A DNA stretch of 64,000 nucleotides from assembly GCF_002002865.1 (NCBI RefSeq), contig NZ_CP019508.1, positions 744,001 through 808,000 of the forward strand. The letters are read 5' to 3'. The translations under genes were made by a program, and so were the position numbers. The notes beneath the pieces were generated by a model. It was not told the origin of the DNA. It saw only the letters and a program-made list of their open reading frames with translations, and ran no database searches. The first letter of the stretch is position 1; each line of letters opens with the position of its first letter. Shown here piece by piece: positions 49,058-57,311 of the stretch. The DNA is from Brevundimonas sp. LM2. GTDB taxonomy: Bacteria; Pseudomonadota; Alphaproteobacteria; Caulobacterales; Caulobacteraceae.

Positions 49058-49433
49058 CCACCCGCTCTGGCGAAGCGGCGGCGAACTGTTTTAGTGGCGG
49101 CCGGACTGCCAGCGCGTTGCTCCGACGTCATCAGCCTTGGCAAGGCGTCATCCGACGCGCGTACGCCGGGGGCGCATCATTTTGCTTGCCTGCTGGCAGT
49201 GTCGATCATGCAACCACCTCAACAGATCGGTTTTGATCGTCAGACCACAGTCCCCGCATCGGTCCATCTGATAAGCAGGTTTCGATTGCGCCTGTAGCCT
49301 CACGGCCACGGTCCTCTCCTCGTCAGGTTTCGAGGCATTCGAGCTCTCGACCTCCTGCGGCAACGCTGTTAAGAGGCTCGAAGGCGGTGAGGCCGCCGCA
49401 TATACAACAATTGGCTGCGGAGGGCTCACACCC
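49058..49433. other. Intergenic leader of ompA, no gene
   Basis: 376 bp between the decayed nucleotidyltransferase gene and ompA. No intact gene, IS end or clear promoter hexamers were recognised. The last 20 bases contain GGAGGG nine to ten bases before the ompA ATG, a good ribosome binding site. The base composition changes here from the island's lower GC back to the host's high GC. Confidence 0.5.
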
Positions 49434-50603
49434 ATGCGATTCAAGACCTTGTTCCTGGCTTCTAGCGCGGCGGCGGCACTTGCCCTGTCGGCTGGTGCTG
49501 CTTCGGCTGAGCCGGACGGCTGGTACGGCGCGGTTGACGCGGGCTACCACTTCGCCCAGGGCCAGTATAACGTCGAGGCGGCCGGCAACGGCGTCAACTG
49601 GCAGATCGACGCCAACGACGGCTGGGCCGCGTTCGCGCGTCTGGGCTACCGGTTCAACCCGAACTGGCGCGTCGAGCTCGAGGGCGGCTACCGCTCGGGC
49701 GACGTCGGCACGATCCGTCACTCGACCGGCACGGTTCCGTCGGGCGTGTGTAACTTCACCCCGGCCACGGGCGCCTGCTTCTCGCCGGAAGGCGACGTCG
49801 AATCCACCACGCTGATGGCCAATGTCATCTATGACATCGGCGGCGAGTACTGGGGCGTGCGTCCGTTCGTCGGTCTCGGCGTCGGCGTGAACCGCGTCAA
49901 CACCGACTTCACCGGCACCATCCGCGGTCAGCGCGGCGTGTCGATCGTGGCCGACGACTCCTCGACCAAGTTCGCGGCCCAGGCCCTGGCCGGCCTGAGC
50001 TATGCGGTCGGCGACCGCGCCAACATCGACCTGACCTATCGCTATCTGACGGGTGAGTTCGAGTTCGACACGACCACGTCGTCGGCCCTGGCGGTCAACA
50101 ACTACGGCACGTTCGAAGGCGACTACGACGACAGCCACACCGTGACCCTGGGCCTGCGCTATGCGTTCGGCGCCGACGAAGCGCCGATGGCTCCTCCGCC
50201 CCCGCCGCCCCCGCCGCCCGCCGCCGCCCCGCCCCCGCCGCCGCCGCCGCCCCCGGCCCCGCGCCCGACCGCGCGTGAGTTCGTGGTGTATTTCGACTGG
50301 GATCGTTCGGACCTGACGGCCGAAGCCCGTTCGGTGGTGACGCAGGCCGCCACCTACGCCAAGTCGGGTCAACCGACGCGCGTTCTGGTCGTCGGTTACG
50401 CCGATACGTCCGGCTCGGCCGCCTACAACGTGGGTCTGTCGAACCGTCGTGCCCGCACCGTGGCCGACGCCCTGGTGTCCAACGGCGTCAACGGCGGCGT
50501 GATCGCCCTCGACGGCAAGGGTGAGACCAACCTGGCCCGTCCGACCGCCGACGGCGTGCGCGAGCCCCTGAACCGTCGCGCCACCATCGGCATCAACTTC
50601 TAG
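49434..50603 (+). CDS. OmpA family outer-membrane protein
   Basis: A 389-residue porin-like protein anchoring the outer membrane to peptidoglycan. Signal peptide about 1-24 (ALSAGAASA, cleavage before EPDG). An eight-stranded barrel covers about 25-243 (WYGAVDAGYHFAQGQYNVEA, YRFNPNWRVELEGGYRSGD, TVTLGLRYAFG). A proline/alanine linker follows (about 247-277), then the OmpA peptidoglycan-binding domain (about 282-389) with VYFDWDRSDLTAEARSVVTQ, VVGYADTSGSAAYNVGLSNR (binding Asp and Arg) and EPLNRRATIGINF. High-GC codon use fits the host core. A strong terminator follows. Confidence 0.94.
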   Translation: MRFKTLFLASSAAAALALSAGAASAEPDGWYGAVDAGYHFAQGQYNVEAAGNGVNWQIDANDGWAAFARLGYRFNPNWRVELEGGYRSGDVGTIRHSTGTVPSGVCNFTPATGACFSPEGDVESTTLMANVIYDIGGEYWGVRPFVGLGVGVNRVNTDFTGTIRGQRGVSIVADDSSTKFAAQALAGLSYAVGDRANIDLTYRYLTGEFEFDTTTSSALAVNNYGTFEGDYDDSHTVTLGLRYAFGADEAPMAPPPPPPPPPAAAPPPPPPPPPAPRPTAREFVVYFDWDRSDLTAEARSVVTQAATYAKSGQPTRVLVVGYADTSGSAAYNVGLSNRRARTVADALVSNGVNGGVIALDGKGETNLARPTADGVREPLNRRATIGINF

Positions 50604-50659
50604 GACGGTTCCGCCCGGTTCGCCGGGCGACCCGTTCGCCGATGACGCGACACGACCTG

Positions 50660-50696
50660 ACCGCCGGTTCCCGAAAGGGGGCCGGCGGTTTTGTTT
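50660..50696 (+). terminator. Rho-independent terminator after ompA
   Basis: Stem arms at 50660-50672 and 50677-50689 (13 bp in RNA, two of them G-U) close a GAAA tetraloop and are followed by TTTTGTTT. This is the clearest intrinsic terminator in the window and ends the ompA transcript. Confidence 0.9.
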
Positions 50697-50904
50697 GGCC
50701 CCGCCCCCTGTCTCCCCCGGGCGGATGGCCCCGGGCCTGTGGCCCGGATCACCCGGGATGCGCGAAAACCCGCCCGTCGCCTCCGCTTTTCTGGACAAGC
50801 CGGTTGATCCCGGTCGCGCGGGCGACGACAAGGGAGCCCATGTCACACCGTCGCACCTCGACGCTCCCGACCGTGTCCTCACCCTGCCCGAGCCGGGTCT
50901 GATC
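50697..50904. other. Gap between terminator and KpsS-like gene
   Basis: GC-rich sequence without a supported gene. It contains a hairpin CCGGGCC/GGCCCGG (50731-50747, 3-nt loop). The KpsS-like reading frame stays open through this gap, so an earlier start cannot be excluded, but the encoded sequence is not protein-like. Confidence 0.4.
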
Positions 50905-52518
50905 ATGGCCGACATCCGTATTCCCGCCCGCCGGACGCCCGCGCGCGCCCCGGCACCCACGGCGAGGGCCGACGCCCGGGCCGAGGCCAGGGTCGAGGGT
51001 CGAGGGGCGAGGGGCGAACGTCCCCCGGCGTCGCCCGAGCCTGAACACCCACGCGCTCAAGCCGCGCCGCTCCGCGAGTCGAGCGATAGCGCCCCTGAGC
51101 CCCCCCGCGCTCAAGCAGCGCGCGACCGCGTCGCGCGCGATAGCGCACTCAACCTGCAGTCCCGCCGCTTCCTGATCGTGACGGCCCCCTTCGGCCCGTT
51201 CGGCCGGATCCTGGCCGAGGCGCTGGAGGCGGGGGGCGCGCGGGTCTGGCGCATGGAGTTCAATGCCGGGGACGCGGCCTATTGGGGTCGGCCGGGGGCG
51301 GTGCCCTGGCGCGGCGCGGTGCGCGACTGGCCGGACGCCCTGGCCGGGCTGGTCACCCGCCTGGGCCTGACCGACCTGATCGTCTTCGGCGAGGGCGGAT
51401 CCTACAACCAGGCCGTCCTCAGCCAGGCCGAGGCGTTGAAGGCTCTGGCCGCCCAGGCAGGGGCGAGGGCCGAGGGTCGCGGGGCGAGGGAAGACGACCG
51501 CGCTCAAGCAACGAGCGACCGCGTCTCGAGCGATAGCGCCCCCTCCAATCCTGCCGCTCAAGCAGCGAGGCGCCGCGAGCCGAGCGTTAGCGGCTGGGCG
51601 CAACGCCCCCACCCCCTCAACATATGGGTGCTGGAGAACGGCTATTTCCGCCCGGACTGGATCACGGTCGAGCCGGACGGCGTCAATGCCTCCTCCGGCC
51701 TGCCCCGGGACCGCCACGCCTATGAGGCGGTCCTGCCCGAGATCGTGCCGGTCCGGCCGGTCGGGCGTATCCTGCCCCACCACGTGCTCAACATCAGCCT
51801 GTATCACCTGTTCGAACTGCTGGGCCGGCCCTTCTACCGCGGCTATGCCCCGCCCTACACCACCCCGCCGTGGCTGCAGTGCCTCGGCCATGTGCGGCGC
51901 TATTTCGGGCTGATGCTGGCCTCGCGGACCGAGAGCGAGGTCCGCGTCATCCGCGCCCGCGGGCCGTATTTCATCGCCTGTCTGCAACGCGAGGGCGACG
52001 CCCAGCTGCTGCGCTATTCCCACTACGCCGACAACACCGCCTTTCTGGCCGAGGTCCTGACCTCCTTCGCCCACCACGCCCCGGCCGAGGCCCGGCTGGT
52101 GGTCAAGAACCATCCCCTCGACCCCGGGCTGATGGACCTGCGCCGCATGACCCGGATCCTGGCCGTCGAGCGCGGCGTCGCCGACCGCGTCGACTTCATC
52201 GACGGCGGCAACCTGGCCCAGCTCTGCCGCGCCTCCAACGGCATGGTGGTCAACAACTCCTCCGCCGCCCTGTCCGCCCTGGGCTTCGGCACTCCGGTCA
52301 AGGTCCTGGGCCAGGCCTTCTTCGACATCGACGGCCTGACCGACCCGGCCCCCCTCGACGCCTTCTGGGCCGACCCGGCGACCCCCGACCCCGACCTGTT
52401 CACCCGCTTCCGCGCCCACGTCATCGCCCGCACCCAGGTCAACGGCAACTATCACGAACCCCGATCCCTCACCCCCACCGCCCGCGCCATCGCCAGACGC
52501 TTCGCCCAACAGGACTAG
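50905..52518 (+). CDS. KpsS-like capsular polysaccharide synthesis protein with in-frame repeat insertions
   Basis: About 537 residues; capsule_synth family, whose KpsC/KpsS members build the Kdo linker on the lipid anchor of ABC-exported capsules. The core is seen in two parts: RRFLIVTAPFGPFGRILAEA (about 90) to LTDLIVFGEGGSYNQAV, and LNIWVLENGYFRPDWITVEP (about 237) through LPHHVLNISLYHLFELLGRP, LVVKNHPLDPGLMDLR and NNSSAALSALGFGTPVKVLG. Two stretches do not belong to the family: the N-terminal 85 residues and about 188-233. Both contain a GRGAR block and pairs of a 38-nt repeat encoding AQA..DRV..DSA. The start is uncertain because the leader is built of repeats; ATG 50905 is the best of several. 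Confidence 0.85.
   Translation: MADIRIPARRTPARAPAPTARADARAEARVEGRGARGERPPASPEPEHPRAQAAPLRESSDSAPEPPRAQAARDRVARDSALNLQSRRFLIVTAPFGPFGRILAEALEAGGARVWRMEFNAGDAAYWGRPGAVPWRGAVRDWPDALAGLVTRLGLTDLIVFGEGGSYNQAVLSQAEALKALAAQAGARAEGRGAREDDRAQATSDRVSSDSAPSNPAAQAARRREPSVSGWAQRPHPLNIWVLENGYFRPDWITVEPDGVNASSGLPRDRHAYEAVLPEIVPVRPVGRILPHHVLNISLYHLFELLGRPFYRGYAPPYTTPPWLQCLGHVRRYFGLMLASRTESEVRVIRARGPYFIACLQREGDAQLLRYSHYADNTAFLAEVLTSFAHHAPAEARLVVKNHPLDPGLMDLRRMTRILAVERGVADRVDFIDGGNLAQLCRASNGMVVNNSSAALSALGFGTPVKVLGQAFFDIDGLTDPAPLDAFWADPATPDPDLFTRFRAHVIARTQVNGNYHEPRSLTPTARAIARRFAQQD
51054..51145 (+). repeat. First pair of 38-nt intragenic repeats
   Basis: Two units, 51054-51091 and 51108-51145, both beginning CGCTCAAGC and ending GCGATAGCG, start points 54 bp apart. 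Unit two contains an exact hairpin (GCGCGCGAC, 3-nt gap, GTCGCGCGC). Both are in the same codon phase and encode AQAAPLRESSDSAP and AQAARDRVARDSAL near the N-terminus of the KpsS-like protein. Confidence 0.85.
51501..51592 (+). repeat. Second pair of 38-nt intragenic repeats
   Basis: Units 51501-51538 and 51555-51592 begin CGCTCAAGCA and end GCGATAGCG or GCGTTAGCG. Their start points are again exactly 54 bp apart and in the same codon phase as the first pair, encoding AQATSDRVSSDSAP and AQAARRREPSVSG. They split the KpsS-like domain just before the conserved VLENGYFRPDW block. Confidence 0.85.
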
Positions 52519-52572
52519 GGCCGGCAGGGGGCGACGCGGGACGTCATCGTCGCGCAGAGCGGCGCACGGCCG

Positions 52573-52740
52573 TCAGTGACGCGCCGCGATCAGGAGCGGG
52601 GAGGGGGACGGGGCGCGGGGGCCGGCCGGGTCCAGCACGGCCTGGCCGATGCCGATGACGAGCGTCGCGGTGACCACGGCCGAGACCAGGGCGGTCACGA
52701 TCAGGCGGAGGCTCGCCCCGAAACCGCTCTCGTCATCCAT
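52573..52740 (-). CDS. Small single-span membrane protein
   Basis: A 55-residue open frame. It starts MDDESGFGASLRLIVTALVS and continues with AVVTATLVIGIGQAVL, giving one clear hydrophobic span (about 12-36), followed by a short proline-rich tail. Codon use has the strong G/C third-position bias of neighbouring genes. It fills the otherwise empty 313 bp between the KpsS-like gene and the OmpA-type lipoprotein gene, and could be transcribed after the latter (91 bp downstream of its stop). No family recognised; no strong ribosome binding site seen. Confidence 0.55.
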   Translation of the reverse strand: MDDESGFGASLRLIVTALVSAVVTATLVIGIGQAVLDPAGPRAPSPSPLLIAARH

Positions 52741-52831
52741 GAATCGCCCCCGCGCCGACAGGCTTCAGGGACCACACACGGTCCGGCGACGCAAGTCACC
52801 GAACCGTGTGTCTGTCTCCGTCGCGAACGGA

Positions 52832-53506
52832 TCAGCCGGTGAAGGGGCGGATCAGGATCTCGACGCGACGGTTCTGGGCCCGGCCCTCGGTCGTGGCGTT
52901 GGAGGCGACCGGGACGCGCGACGACTGGCCGGCCACGAACAGGCGTTCGCGGATGACGCCGCGCGCGATCAGGGCGTCCGCGACGGCGAGGGCGCGGCGC
53001 TCGGACAGGGGCTGGTTGATCGCGTCGCCGCCGGAGGAATCGGTGTGGCCGACGACGTCGACGACCGAACGATCATATTCCTGCAGCACGCCGGCCACGT
53101 CGGACAGGACGGCATCGAAGCGCGGCTCGATGTTGGACTGGTTCACCGCGAAGGTGACGTCCGACGGCATGCGCAGGACCAGATTGTCGCCCTGGCGCGC
53201 GACGCCCACGCCGGTGCCGGACAGCTCGGCCTCCATGGCCCGCTGCTGCCGGTCCATGTAGTTGCCGACGGCGGCGCCGCCCAGAGCGCCCACGCCCGCG
53301 CCGATCAGCGCGTTGCGACGGCCCTGCTCGCCGTTGGAGGTGTTGGTCAGATAGCCCAGCACCGCGCCGCCCAGGGCCCCGGCGAGGGCCCCCGAGGCCG
53401 TGTTGTTGCGGGTCGGGGTCGAGCTGTACGGATCCATGGTGGTGCAGGCCGAGGCCCCCAGCATGGCGACGACGCCGAGACTCGTGACGATCAGGTTGGT
53501 GCGCAT
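52832..53506 (-). CDS. OmpA-type lipoprotein with glycine-zipper (YiaD-like)
   Basis: A 224-residue outer-membrane lipoprotein. Signal with lipobox (MLGASAC, Cys about 21), a glycine-zipper segment (SGALAGALGGAVLGYLTNTS and NALIGAGVGALGGAAVGNYM, about 38-84) and an OmpA domain (about 108-222): FAVNQSNIEPRFDAVLSDVA, VDVVGHTDSSGGDAINQPLS (peptidoglycan-binding Asp) and EGRAQNRRVEILIRPF. I chose ATG 53506, preceded by GGAAGAGAA; an upstream extension has no signal peptide at its start. It is divergent from the 2OG oxygenase gene and likely stabilises the cell envelope. Confidence 0.93.
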   Translation of the reverse strand: MRTNLIVTSLGVVAMLGASACTTMDPYSSTPTRNNTASGALAGALGGAVLGYLTNTSNGEQGRRNALIGAGVGALGGAAVGNYMDRQQRAMEAELSGTGVGVARQGDNLVLRMPSDVTFAVNQSNIEPRFDAVLSDVAGVLQEYDRSVVDVVGHTDSSGGDAINQPLSERRALAVADALIARGVIRERLFVAGQSSRVPVASNATTEGRAQNRRVEILIRPFTG

Positions 53507-53676
53507 GGTTCTCTTCCTTCTGGAATTCAGTGATGGGGGAACGTGGCGCTTATGGTGAAGGTTCCGACCTGACCCGGACATGAACAGAGGGCTAATCCGC
53601 GCATCGCGACCCGAAAGTGCCAATTTTGCCGCGCAGGGCGTAAAGACAGCCATCCGTGCTTTCGAAAGGCCCTGCC

Positions 53677-54657
53677 GTGACATCCACGCTCGACGCTGCT
53701 CCGACCCCCTCAACGCGCTCGGCCGAGGCGATCCGGCCTGTTTCGATGTCGCGCTACGACGCCGACTTTCAGGGTTTCAGCGACGACCTCGGCGCGTCGT
53801 TCAAACGCTATGGCTTCGCCGTAGTGTCGGATCATGGCCTGGACGAGGCCGTGATCGCGGCCGCCGTCGAGGATGCCAGGGCCTTCTTCGCCCACCCGGA
53901 AGACGTCAAGCGCGCCTACCACCAGCCCGGCACGGGCGGGGCGCGCGGCCTGACGCCGTTCGGAACCGAGGCGGCCAAGGACGCCCAGGCGGTCGACTTG
54001 AAGGAGTTCTGGCACACGGGCCGGGAGCTGCCCGCCGGTCATCCCTATGGCCGCTACATGCGCGCCAATCTCTGGCCGACCGAGGTGCCGGGGTTCCGGG
54101 ACCATGTCTACGGCATGTTCGAGGCCCTGGACGCCCTGGGGCGCCGCCTCCTGAAGGCCATCGCCCGCTCTCTGGACCTGGGCGACGATTTCTTCGAGGA
54201 CAAGGTCGAGATGGGCAACAGCGTGCTGCGCATGCTGCACTATCCGCCGGTGCCCGCCGACGCCCCCGGCGTCCGGGCGGGCGCGCATGAGGACATCAAT
54301 GTGATCACCCTGCTGCTGGGGGCCGAGGAGGCCGGTCTGCAGCTGAAGGATGCCAACGGGGACTGGCTGGACATCGCCCCGCCGCCCGGGGCCCTGGTCG
54401 TGAATATCGGCGACATGCTGCAGCGCCTGACCAACCATGTCCTGCCCTCGACCACCCACCGGGTGGTCAATCCGGCCCCTGAGCGCCGCGGGTTCGCGCG
54501 CTATTCGACCCCCTTCTTCCTGCATTTCAACCCGGACTTCCGGATCGAGACCCTGCCCGGGACGATCACCGCCGAAAACCCCGACCGCTATGCCGGCCAG
54601 GCCATCACGGCCGAGGACTTCCTGCTGCAGCGGCTGAAGGAGATCCGGCTGCTCTAG
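53677..54657 (+). CDS. Isopenicillin N synthase family 2OG-Fe(II) oxygenase
   Basis: About 326 residues. The N-terminal DIOX_N part (about 20-130) has FKRYGFAVVSDHGLDEAVIA and FWHTGRELP. The catalytic double-stranded helix (about 170-290) shows LHYPPVPADAPGVRAGAHED (iron His and Asp), then LVVNIGDMLQRLTNHVLPST and THRVVNP (second iron His), with the 2OG-binding RYSTPFFLHF. The substrate is unknown; such enzymes in alphaproteobacteria are often stand-alone. I favour GTG 53677 because GAAAGG lies 8 bases upstream; GTG 53656 is in frame too. It converges with the NDUFA9-like gene (9-bp gap). Confidence 0.9.
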   Translation: MTSTLDAAPTPSTRSAEAIRPVSMSRYDADFQGFSDDLGASFKRYGFAVVSDHGLDEAVIAAAVEDARAFFAHPEDVKRAYHQPGTGGARGLTPFGTEAAKDAQAVDLKEFWHTGRELPAGHPYGRYMRANLWPTEVPGFRDHVYGMFEALDALGRRLLKAIARSLDLGDDFFEDKVEMGNSVLRMLHYPPVPADAPGVRAGAHEDINVITLLLGAEEAGLQLKDANGDWLDIAPPPGALVVNIGDMLQRLTNHVLPSTTHRVVNPAPERRGFARYSTPFFLHFNPDFRIETLPGTITAENPDRYAGQAITAEDFLLQRLKEIRLL

Positions 54658-54666
54658 TCGGCAGGA

Positions 54667-55662
54667 TCAGGCGGGGTGCGCCTCGTCCTTCGGCGCGCCC
54701 GGGTTGGCGGCGAACTGTCCGCCCCGGCGATAGCGCCACAGATAGGAGGGGGCGATCGCCTCCAGACCGGTGGGCTCGATGCCGAGGGCGGCCAGACCCT
54801 CGGCCCCCGGCGACACGACATTGTCGACCTTCAGCATCAGCACCTGGTCGCGGGTCAGGACCGGGGCGATGCCGACCAGGCTGCTCATCTGCAGCACGCG
54901 GCCCAAACTGGCGGCGACGAAGACGGGCAGGGGGGCCAGCAGCCGGGCCCGGCCGGTCTCGTGCAGGATGTATTTCAGGATGTCCCGGAACGACCACACC
55001 TGCGGCCCGCCCAGTTCGAAGGTCCGTCCCGCCGCCTCGGGCAGGACGACGGCGCGGGCGATGGCCTCGGCCACGTCCCCGACCCAGACCGGCTGAAACT
55101 TCGTCTTGCCGCCGCCGATCAGGGGCAGGGCGGGCGCGGTCGTCGCCATGGAGGCGAAGCGGTTCAGGAAGCCGTCGCCGTCCCCGAACACGATGGAGGG
55201 CCGCAGGACGACCGTGTCGGGCTTGACCGCGCGGGCGGCGGCCTCGGCCTCGCCCTTGCTGCGGCCATAGTCGGCTTCCGAGCCCGCGTCGGCCCCGATG
55301 GCCGAGACCTGGACGAAGCGCCCGACGCCGGCCGCTGCGCAGGCTTCGGCGATGTTGCGGGTGCCCTGGATGTGGGCGGTGTCGAAGCCCCGACCCGGGG
55401 CCTCGAACAGCAGGCCGACCAGGTTGACGGCGGCGTCGGCCCCCTTCAGGGCGGCGGCCACGTCGGCGGGGCGGGTGATGTCGCAGCGCACCGGCTGGAT
55501 CTGTCCCACGTCGCCGAGGATGCGCAGATCCTGCGCCAGATGCGGTTTGCGCACGGCCACCCGCACACGCCAGCCGCGTCGGGCCAGGGCGCGAACGGCC
55601 TGGGTCCCGACGAATCCGGAGCCGCCGAAGACGGTGACCAGACCAGGGGTCGATTCGGACAT
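54667..55662 (-). CDS. NAD(P)-binding SDR protein, complex I NDUFA9 subunit family
   Basis: A 331-residue atypical SDR. Cofactor motif VTVFGGSGFVGTQAVRALAR (about 9-28), then CDITRPADVAAALKGADAAV (about 59), VQVSAIGADAGSEADYGRSK (about 116-135, active-site-like Tyr-x3-Lys) and VVLRPSIVFGDGDGFLNRFA (about 150). This matches the NDUFA9-like proteins of alphaproteobacteria, which can be accessory to respiratory complex I; a free reductase role is also possible. It is monocistronic, divergent from tRNA-Leu, and converges with the oxygenase gene. Confidence 0.9.
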   Translation of the reverse strand: MSESTPGLVTVFGGSGFVGTQAVRALARRGWRVRVAVRKPHLAQDLRILGDVGQIQPVRCDITRPADVAAALKGADAAVNLVGLLFEAPGRGFDTAHIQGTRNIAEACAAAGVGRFVQVSAIGADAGSEADYGRSKGEAEAAARAVKPDTVVLRPSIVFGDGDGFLNRFASMATTAPALPLIGGGKTKFQPVWVGDVAEAIARAVVLPEAAGRTFELGGPQVWSFRDILKYILHETGRARLLAPLPVFVAASLGRVLQMSSLVGIAPVLTRDQVLMLKVDNVVSPGAEGLAALGIEPTGLEAIAPSYLWRYRRGGQFAANPGAPKDEAHPA

Positions 55663-55860
55663 GGGCGCGATCCTGCGAAGTCGTTGGCAAGCCCATCGGG
55701 CCTTGTGCGGCGGGGATAGACGATGGGCTCGCCGCTCGCAACGCGGGGCATCCGCGCAGCGTCGCAGATGCCGTTAAAACCGCTGTTGACCCCGTCCGTA
55801 CACTGCCTTAAGGGTCCGCGCCTTCCGGATGAGAACGACAGCGTGTCGGGATCAGACGGG

Positions 55861-55947
<87 letters not shown>

Positions 55948-55953
55948 GTTTCC

Positions 55954-55987
55954 AAAGGCGTCGCACTTCGGTGCGGCGCCTTTTTGG
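55954..55987 (+). terminator. Terminator after tRNA-Leu
   Basis: Arms AAAGGCGTCGCAC (55954-55966) and GTGCGGCGCCTTT (55971-55983) with one mismatch close a TTCG tetraloop, with TTTTT at 55981-55985 then GG. Clear intrinsic terminator, ending about 50 bp before the RNase D start. Confidence 0.88.
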
Positions 55988-56036
55988 TTTTGCCCGCCGC
56001 TCTCGCCTCCGCCGCACCGCTGGTCTAGGAAACCCC

Positions 56037-56651
56037 ATGACTGTCTACCTGCATGAGGGCGACCTGCCCGACGACCTGGACCTGGGCCCGGAGGTCGCGG
56101 TCGATTCCGAGACCATGGGGCTGCGCTTCCGCCGCGATCCCCTGTGCGTGGTCCAGCTGTCCTCGGGCGACGGCGACGCCCACGTCGTGCGCCTGAACCG
56201 TCCCGGCTACGACTGTCCGAACCTGAAGCGGCTGATGGCCGACCGGGGGGTGCTCAAGATCTTCCATTTCGGCCGGTTCGACATCGCTATGGTCGAACTG
56301 CACCTGGGGGTAGAGACCGGCCCGGTCTACTGCACCAAGATCGCCTCGAAACTGGCCCGCACCTACACCGACCGGCATGGGCTGAAGGACGTGGCGCGCG
56401 AGATGGCGGGGATCGACCTGTCGAAGGCCCAGCAGTCGTCGGACTGGGGCGCGCCAGAACTGTCGCAGGCCCAGCTGGAATACGCCGCCTCCGATGTCCT
56501 GCACCTGCACGTCATCATGCGCCGGCTGAACGAGATGCTGGTGCGCGAGGATCGGATGACCCTGGCCCAGGCCTGTTTCGACTTCCTGCCGACCCGCGCG
56601 CGCCTCGATCTGCGCGGCTGGGACGAGATGGACATCTTCGCGCACACCTGA
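56037..56651 (+). CDS. rnd: Ribonuclease D (exonuclease domain only)
   Basis: 3'-5' exoribonuclease for tRNA and stable-RNA processing. The 204-residue protein has the DEDDy motifs: VAVDSETMGLRF (Asp23 and Glu25), FHFGRFDIAMVELHLGV (about 78-94) and LEYAASDVLHLHVIMRRLNE (about 145-164; the Tyr and Asp). The HRDC domains of E. coli RNase D are absent, as usual for short alphaproteobacterial versions. I chose ATG 56037, preceded by AGGAAA. Its stop overlaps the lptC start by one base, the head of a run of cotranscribed envelope genes. Confidence 0.94.
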   Translation: MTVYLHEGDLPDDLDLGPEVAVDSETMGLRFRRDPLCVVQLSSGDGDAHVVRLNRPGYDCPNLKRLMADRGVLKIFHFGRFDIAMVELHLGVETGPVYCTKIASKLARTYTDRHGLKDVAREMAGIDLSKAQQSSDWGAPELSQAQLEYAASDVLHLHVIMRRLNEMLVREDRMTLAQACFDFLPTRARLDLRGWDEMDIFAHT

Positions 56652-57310
56652 TGACCGATTTTGACCGCAGCGAGGATCGCAAGCGCGCTGACGAGGCGCG
56701 GCTGGCCACCGAGGCCGGTCGCTGGCGCGCGCGCTCGCGTCGGGTCCAGCTGTATCGCCGCCTGCTGCCGATCCTGATCGTGCTCCTGGCCGGCGGGGCC
56801 CTGACCTGGACGGTGTTCCGCACCGTCATGTCGGGGGTGGAGCGCAACGCCAGCGCCTCCAAGGAGATCAGTCTCGACAATCCCATGTTCCACGGCCAGG
56901 ACGCCCAGGGCCGCAGCTTCGTGATCGGGGCCCAGGGGGCCGTGCGCGACCCGGCCACGGGGCGGTTCCGCCTGAACGGTCCGGTGCTGCGGCTGAACCT
57001 GGGCGGCACCAAGATCACCGAACTGACCGCCGACGCCGGGATGTACAACGAGACCGCGCGCAGCGTGACGATCGGCCCGAACGTCAAGATCTCCGACGGC
57101 GGCTCGGGCTTCACCCTGACCACGCCCGAGGCCGTGGTGGATACGGCGACCGGCGTCGTGACAGGCGACAAGGGCGTCCAGGGGCGCGGCCCCCTTGGAA
57201 CCATCTCGGCAACGTCCTATGCCATCTACGAACAGGGCGGACGGGTCGTGTTCCGCGGCTCGGGCGACAACAAGGTGCAGGGCACGATCAGCCCTTCTTC
57301 CGGTGGATGA
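56651..57310 (+). CDS. lptC: LPS export ABC transporter periplasmic protein LptC
   Basis: Bitopic inner-membrane protein passing lipopolysaccharide from LptBFG to LptA. The 219-residue product has an N-terminal cytoplasmic part, one membrane span (LLPILIVLLAGGALTWTVFR, about 37-56) and a beta-jellyroll periplasmic domain (about 75-215: NPMFHGQDAQGRSFVIGAQG, GMYNETARSVTIGPNVKISD, VTGDKGVQGRGPLGTISATS). It overlaps rnd by 1 bp and lptA follows after 1 bp, a tight operon. Confidence 0.93.
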   Translation: MTDFDRSEDRKRADEARLATEAGRWRARSRRVQLYRRLLPILIVLLAGGALTWTVFRTVMSGVERNASASKEISLDNPMFHGQDAQGRSFVIGAQGAVRDPATGRFRLNGPVLRLNLGGTKITELTADAGMYNETARSVTIGPNVKISDGGSGFTLTTPEAVVDTATGVVTGDKGVQGRGPLGTISATSYAIYEQGGRVVFRGSGDNKVQGTISPSSGG

Positions 57311-57311
57311 T

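Noticed and set aside
49323..50960. 545-codon minus-strand frame opposite ompA
   Set aside because: Translation is a Gly/Arg/Val-rich shadow with no motifs; the plus strand encodes a complete OmpA protein.
50749..52509. 586-codon minus-strand frame opposite the KpsS-like gene
   Set aside because: Shadow frame caused by high GC; no recognisable domain and it covers the repeats in a non-protein-like way.
54605..55741. 378-codon minus-strand frame overlapping the NDUFA9-like gene
   Set aside because: Arg/Gly/Pro-rich out-of-frame reading of the real SDR gene.
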